IMG/VR virus record: IMGVR_UViG_3300043571_000290
Coordinates: 1-31,118 of that record
Length of the DNA: 31,118 nt
Strand: one strand, 5' to 3'
Origin: a virus
The notes below the pieces were generated by a model. The model was given only the letters and a program-made list of their open reading frames with translations, did not search any database and was not told the DNA's origin. Positions 29,530 through 31,118 of this stretch are shown in pieces. Position 1 is the first letter of the stretch; every line of letters starts with the position of its first letter. Both the position numbers and the translations under genes were made by a program.

Positions 29530-30446
29530 TTTAATATCCTCCCAAGGACAAATGAAGCAAAGCTAAGTTCATCAGGCAATGGGAAAAGTTCTTTTGATGA
29601 CGCGAAAACCTTTACAATATCAGCAATTTTACCCAAGTTTGTCATCTTGTGAAAGCAATATTTCCACACAAGGAAGTCAAGAAATTTTGATTTGTATGAT
29701 TTGTCGCATTCCTGAATTCGCGATGGTATTAATCGCCCCGTGTATTGCGTTACTCCAGACTGCCAAAAGTAACCTGGAGCATATTGCACAACATGCTTAC
29801 CTGCTGCAATGGCATCTACAACGAATGTTGAGTTATAAACCAAGACAAATTCAGCCTTATCAACGATAGAAATATCCACATGGCCGCACTGGCTTCCGTG
29901 TTTATTTGCTATACCTCGAACTATTTCAAGTTCAGACGCATTACCCATCACCACCGGATGAAGTTTTATAAATGCTTTACCCTTGTAGTATGAGCAAGCC
30001 TCATCCAAGAATTTGTGATAATCCCCAGTTGATCCAGCCTTCCAAATACTTCTATCGCCAGGATGTTGCGCGGCTATTACAATACCATCCCATTCGACTT
30101 TCTCATGAGACTGCCTAAACTTGGACATAGTTAATCCTCTTTTCTGCATTTCAGAAAAAGAAACCTTGGCATCGTATGATTCAATAATTCCGCGAGCCAT
30201 TGGGAAGTTGAATGACGCCTTCTCGTAAAGCCCCATTGAGTCGATGTGAATTCCATCCCAAAAGAAACCAGTCTCAATCATCGCGCATCTGGTTTGATGA
30301 ACCGAATCACCCCAAGAAATCACGAAATTTTCTGGATTATTTCTAACTTCACTGCCGGTTTTGGAAATAGTGATTCCAAATTCCGCCATCTTTGAGTAGT
30401 CTTGGCTCTTCAGATAGTGAGGCCAAAGTTGATCTACAATTATCAT
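29526..30446 (-). CDS. GT-B-like glycosyltransferase, capsule synthesis type
   Basis: Three hundred and six residues. GKAFIKLHPVVMGN (KLHP at 161-164) and FVLVYNSTFVVDAIAAGKHV (about 200-219), followed by VQYAPGYFW, match the donor-side pattern of capsule polysaccharide and CDP-glycerol-type transferases: a His-Pro near the cofactor and a NST/SS..DA...GK loop. The first 120 residues form the acceptor-side half. It is coupled by ATGA to the Ser/Thr-rich gene upstream and to the methyltransferase downstream. The substrate is unknown. Confidence 0.75.
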   Translation of the reverse strand: MIIVDQLWPHYLKSQDYSKMAEFGITISKTGSEVRNNPENFVISWGDSVHQTRCAMIETGFFWDGIHIDSMGLYEKASFNFPMARGIIESYDAKVSFSEMQKRGLTMSKFRQSHEKVEWDGIVIAAQHPGDRSIWKAGSTGDYHKFLDEACSYYKGKAFIKLHPVVMGNASELEIVRGIANKHGSQCGHVDISIVDKAEFVLVYNSTFVVDAIAAGKHVVQYAPGYFWQSGVTQYTGRLIPSRIQECDKSYKSKFLDFLVWKYCFHKMTNLGKIADIVKVFASSKELFPLPDELSFASFVLGRILN

Positions 30447-31042
30447 GGCGGCGGCGTTGTCGTCGTCGTCAACGGTGGCTGAGTCGTCGATGTTGAACTT
30501 GTAGAGGTGGAACTCGTTGAAGTTGAACTACTTGTAGTCGAACTCGTCGTCGTCGGTGGCGCAGTAGTTGTGGTCGAGCTTGAAGTCGTGCTGCTTGAAG
30601 TCGTAGAACTTGTCGTCGAAGATGTTGTGCTACTCGTCGTCGAACTGGTCGTCGAACTGGTCGTCGAACTGGTCGTCGAACTGGTCGTCGAACTGGTCGT
30701 CGAACTGGTCGTTGAAGAGGTTGTACTTGAAGTCGTCGAAGTTGGAGGAGGCGTAGTCGTTGTTGGCGGTGGCGGAGTTCCAGGGCCAACAAAAAGAACA
30801 CTACCAGTAAAGATCCCACCAGAAAAAGCTCCAGATAGCTGGATATTTGATCCGGCATCAAATGGTGGTCCAGAGTTAGTAATGCTCTCCATCTGCACAT
30901 TCGATCTTGGCAGATTAGCAATCACTGTAGAGGTGCCATCTCGGCTCACATTCGAGCCAATTCCAGACATTCCCCATACCCAATTACGTTGAGCAAATGG
31001 GCCGTTCTCAGATGCAAATTCTCCGTTGCCAGTATTAATCAT
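30443..31042 (-). CDS. Virion-type protein with mucin-like Thr/Ser/Pro tail
   Basis: One hundred and ninety-nine residues from ATG 31042, chosen because its ATGA overlaps the stop of the preceding gene; a TTG start at 31099 is less likely. Residues 1-88 are a small Gly/Asn-rich beta-type domain (MSGIGSNVSRDGTSTVIANL, LSGAFSGGIFTGSVLFVGPG). Residues 89-199 are almost only Thr, Ser and Pro, with SSTT repeated many times, ending TTTTTPPP. Such tails are flexible spacers and are the classic substrate of O-glycosylation. The next three genes are glycosyltransferases and a methyltransferase, so this may be their target. It is probably a tail fibre, spike or head decoration protein. Confidence 0.7.
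   Translation of the reverse strand: MINTGNGEFASENGPFAQRNWVWGMSGIGSNVSRDGTSTVIANLPRSNVQMESITNSGPPFDAGSNIQLSGAFSGGIFTGSVLFVGPGTPPPPTTTTPPPTSTTSSTTSSTTSSTTSSTTSSTTSSTTSSTTSSTTSSTTSSTTSSTTSSSTTSSSTTTTAPPTTTSSTTSSSTSTSSTSTSSTSTTQPPLTTTTTPPP
30637..30708 (-). repeat. Six perfect 12-bp tandem repeats
   Basis: TCGTCGAACTGG occurs six times in a row without mismatch, coding SSTT units on the other strand. The flanks (30450-30780) are decayed versions. Because 12 is a multiple of 3, slippage changes tail length without breaking the frame. Confidence 0.9.
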
Positions 31043-31118
31043 TGGATCACATCGTCTGGAGGTGGTGGGGGATAGATCGTGATCCGCTCCCTCAACCAAA
31101 GACCGTTAGTGTTCTGTT
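31039..31118 (-). CDS. Partial late gene, C-terminal end only
   Basis: Only the last 25 residues are visible, including GLWLRERITIYPPPPPDD near the end. The frame is open to the window edge and the stop overlaps the next ATG (ATGA). This is the tail of a late, probably structural protein. Nothing more can be said. Confidence 0.5.
   Translation of the reverse strand, partial: QNTNGLWLRERITIYPPPPPDDVIQ

Noticed and set aside
30637-30708. CRISPR-like array
   Set aside because: The repeats are 12 bases, contiguous and without spacers, and encode a Ser/Thr tail.
30507-30992. 161-codon plus-strand ORF rich in Val, Glu and Leu
   Set aside because: Antisense reading of the SSTT repeats; the repetitive composition without stop codons is a by-product of the tandem repeat.
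28112-31042. Diversity-generating retroelement near the tail-type gene
   Set aside because: No reverse transcriptase, no template/variable repeat pair; the repeats are simple 12-bp tandem units.

Overview
The window is part of a double-stranded DNA bacteriophage genome, most likely podovirus-like. A dense early block of small genes plus replication and recombination genes runs rightward (about 613 to 12649). A late block runs leftward from the right edge to 12668 and ends in virion genes, including one giant 3776-codon gene. No ribosomal RNA, tRNA, CRISPR array, integrase or insertion sequence was seen. The host cannot be named. Many early genes start behind A-rich, C-containing leaders without a Shine-Dalgarno sequence, which would suit a bacterial group that relies little on that signal (Bacteroidota or Verrucomicrobiota, for example). 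Some tightly packed genes nevertheless have a textbook AGGAGG.

Left edge (1-612): a leftward gene cut by the window edge has an N-terminal helix-turn-helix and may be a terminase small subunit. It faces away from the early block across a control region with two identical 15-bp sites, a candidate rightward promoter and a hairpin. The same site recurs at about 3834 on a good promoter and at about 4291, flanking a small helix-turn-helix gene (4097-4309). This suggests one repressor circuit.

Early region (613-4848): small unrecognised genes, two tiny membrane proteins, a strongly folded leader (2269-2355), an antisense HNH homing endonuclease, the candidate repressor and a MazG-like NTP pyrophosphohydrolase. 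Recombination and replication module (4872-12103): RecT annealase, RecE/YqaJ-like exonuclease, an SSB-like protein with an acidic tail, a RuvC-like resolvase, an HNH plus T5orf172 double-nuclease protein, a lambda-O-like initiator and a primase-helicase. The initiator gene carries seven copies of ACCAGTGAAC read in two reading frames, followed by three AACAGAGAA repeats. This is the best candidate for the replication origin.

Late region (31118 down to 12668): a partial gene; a structural-type protein ending in about 110 almost pure Thr/Ser/Pro residues; a translationally coupled cassette of a GT-B-like glycosyltransferase, a SAM methyltransferase and a GT2 glycosyltransferase; a probable tail or connector protein; three candidate internal virion proteins; the giant polyvalent protein (membrane segments, two HExxH metallopeptidase-like sites plus a degenerate third, an ADP-ribosyltransferase-like fold, coiled coils); and a Cys-rich protein at the end. 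Terminase large subunit, portal, capsid and lysis genes are not seen and presumably lie outside the window.

The most interesting points are the in-gene iteron array encoded in two frames, the four-site operator network, the glycosylation cassette next to a mucin-like virion protein, and the multi-domain giant protein.
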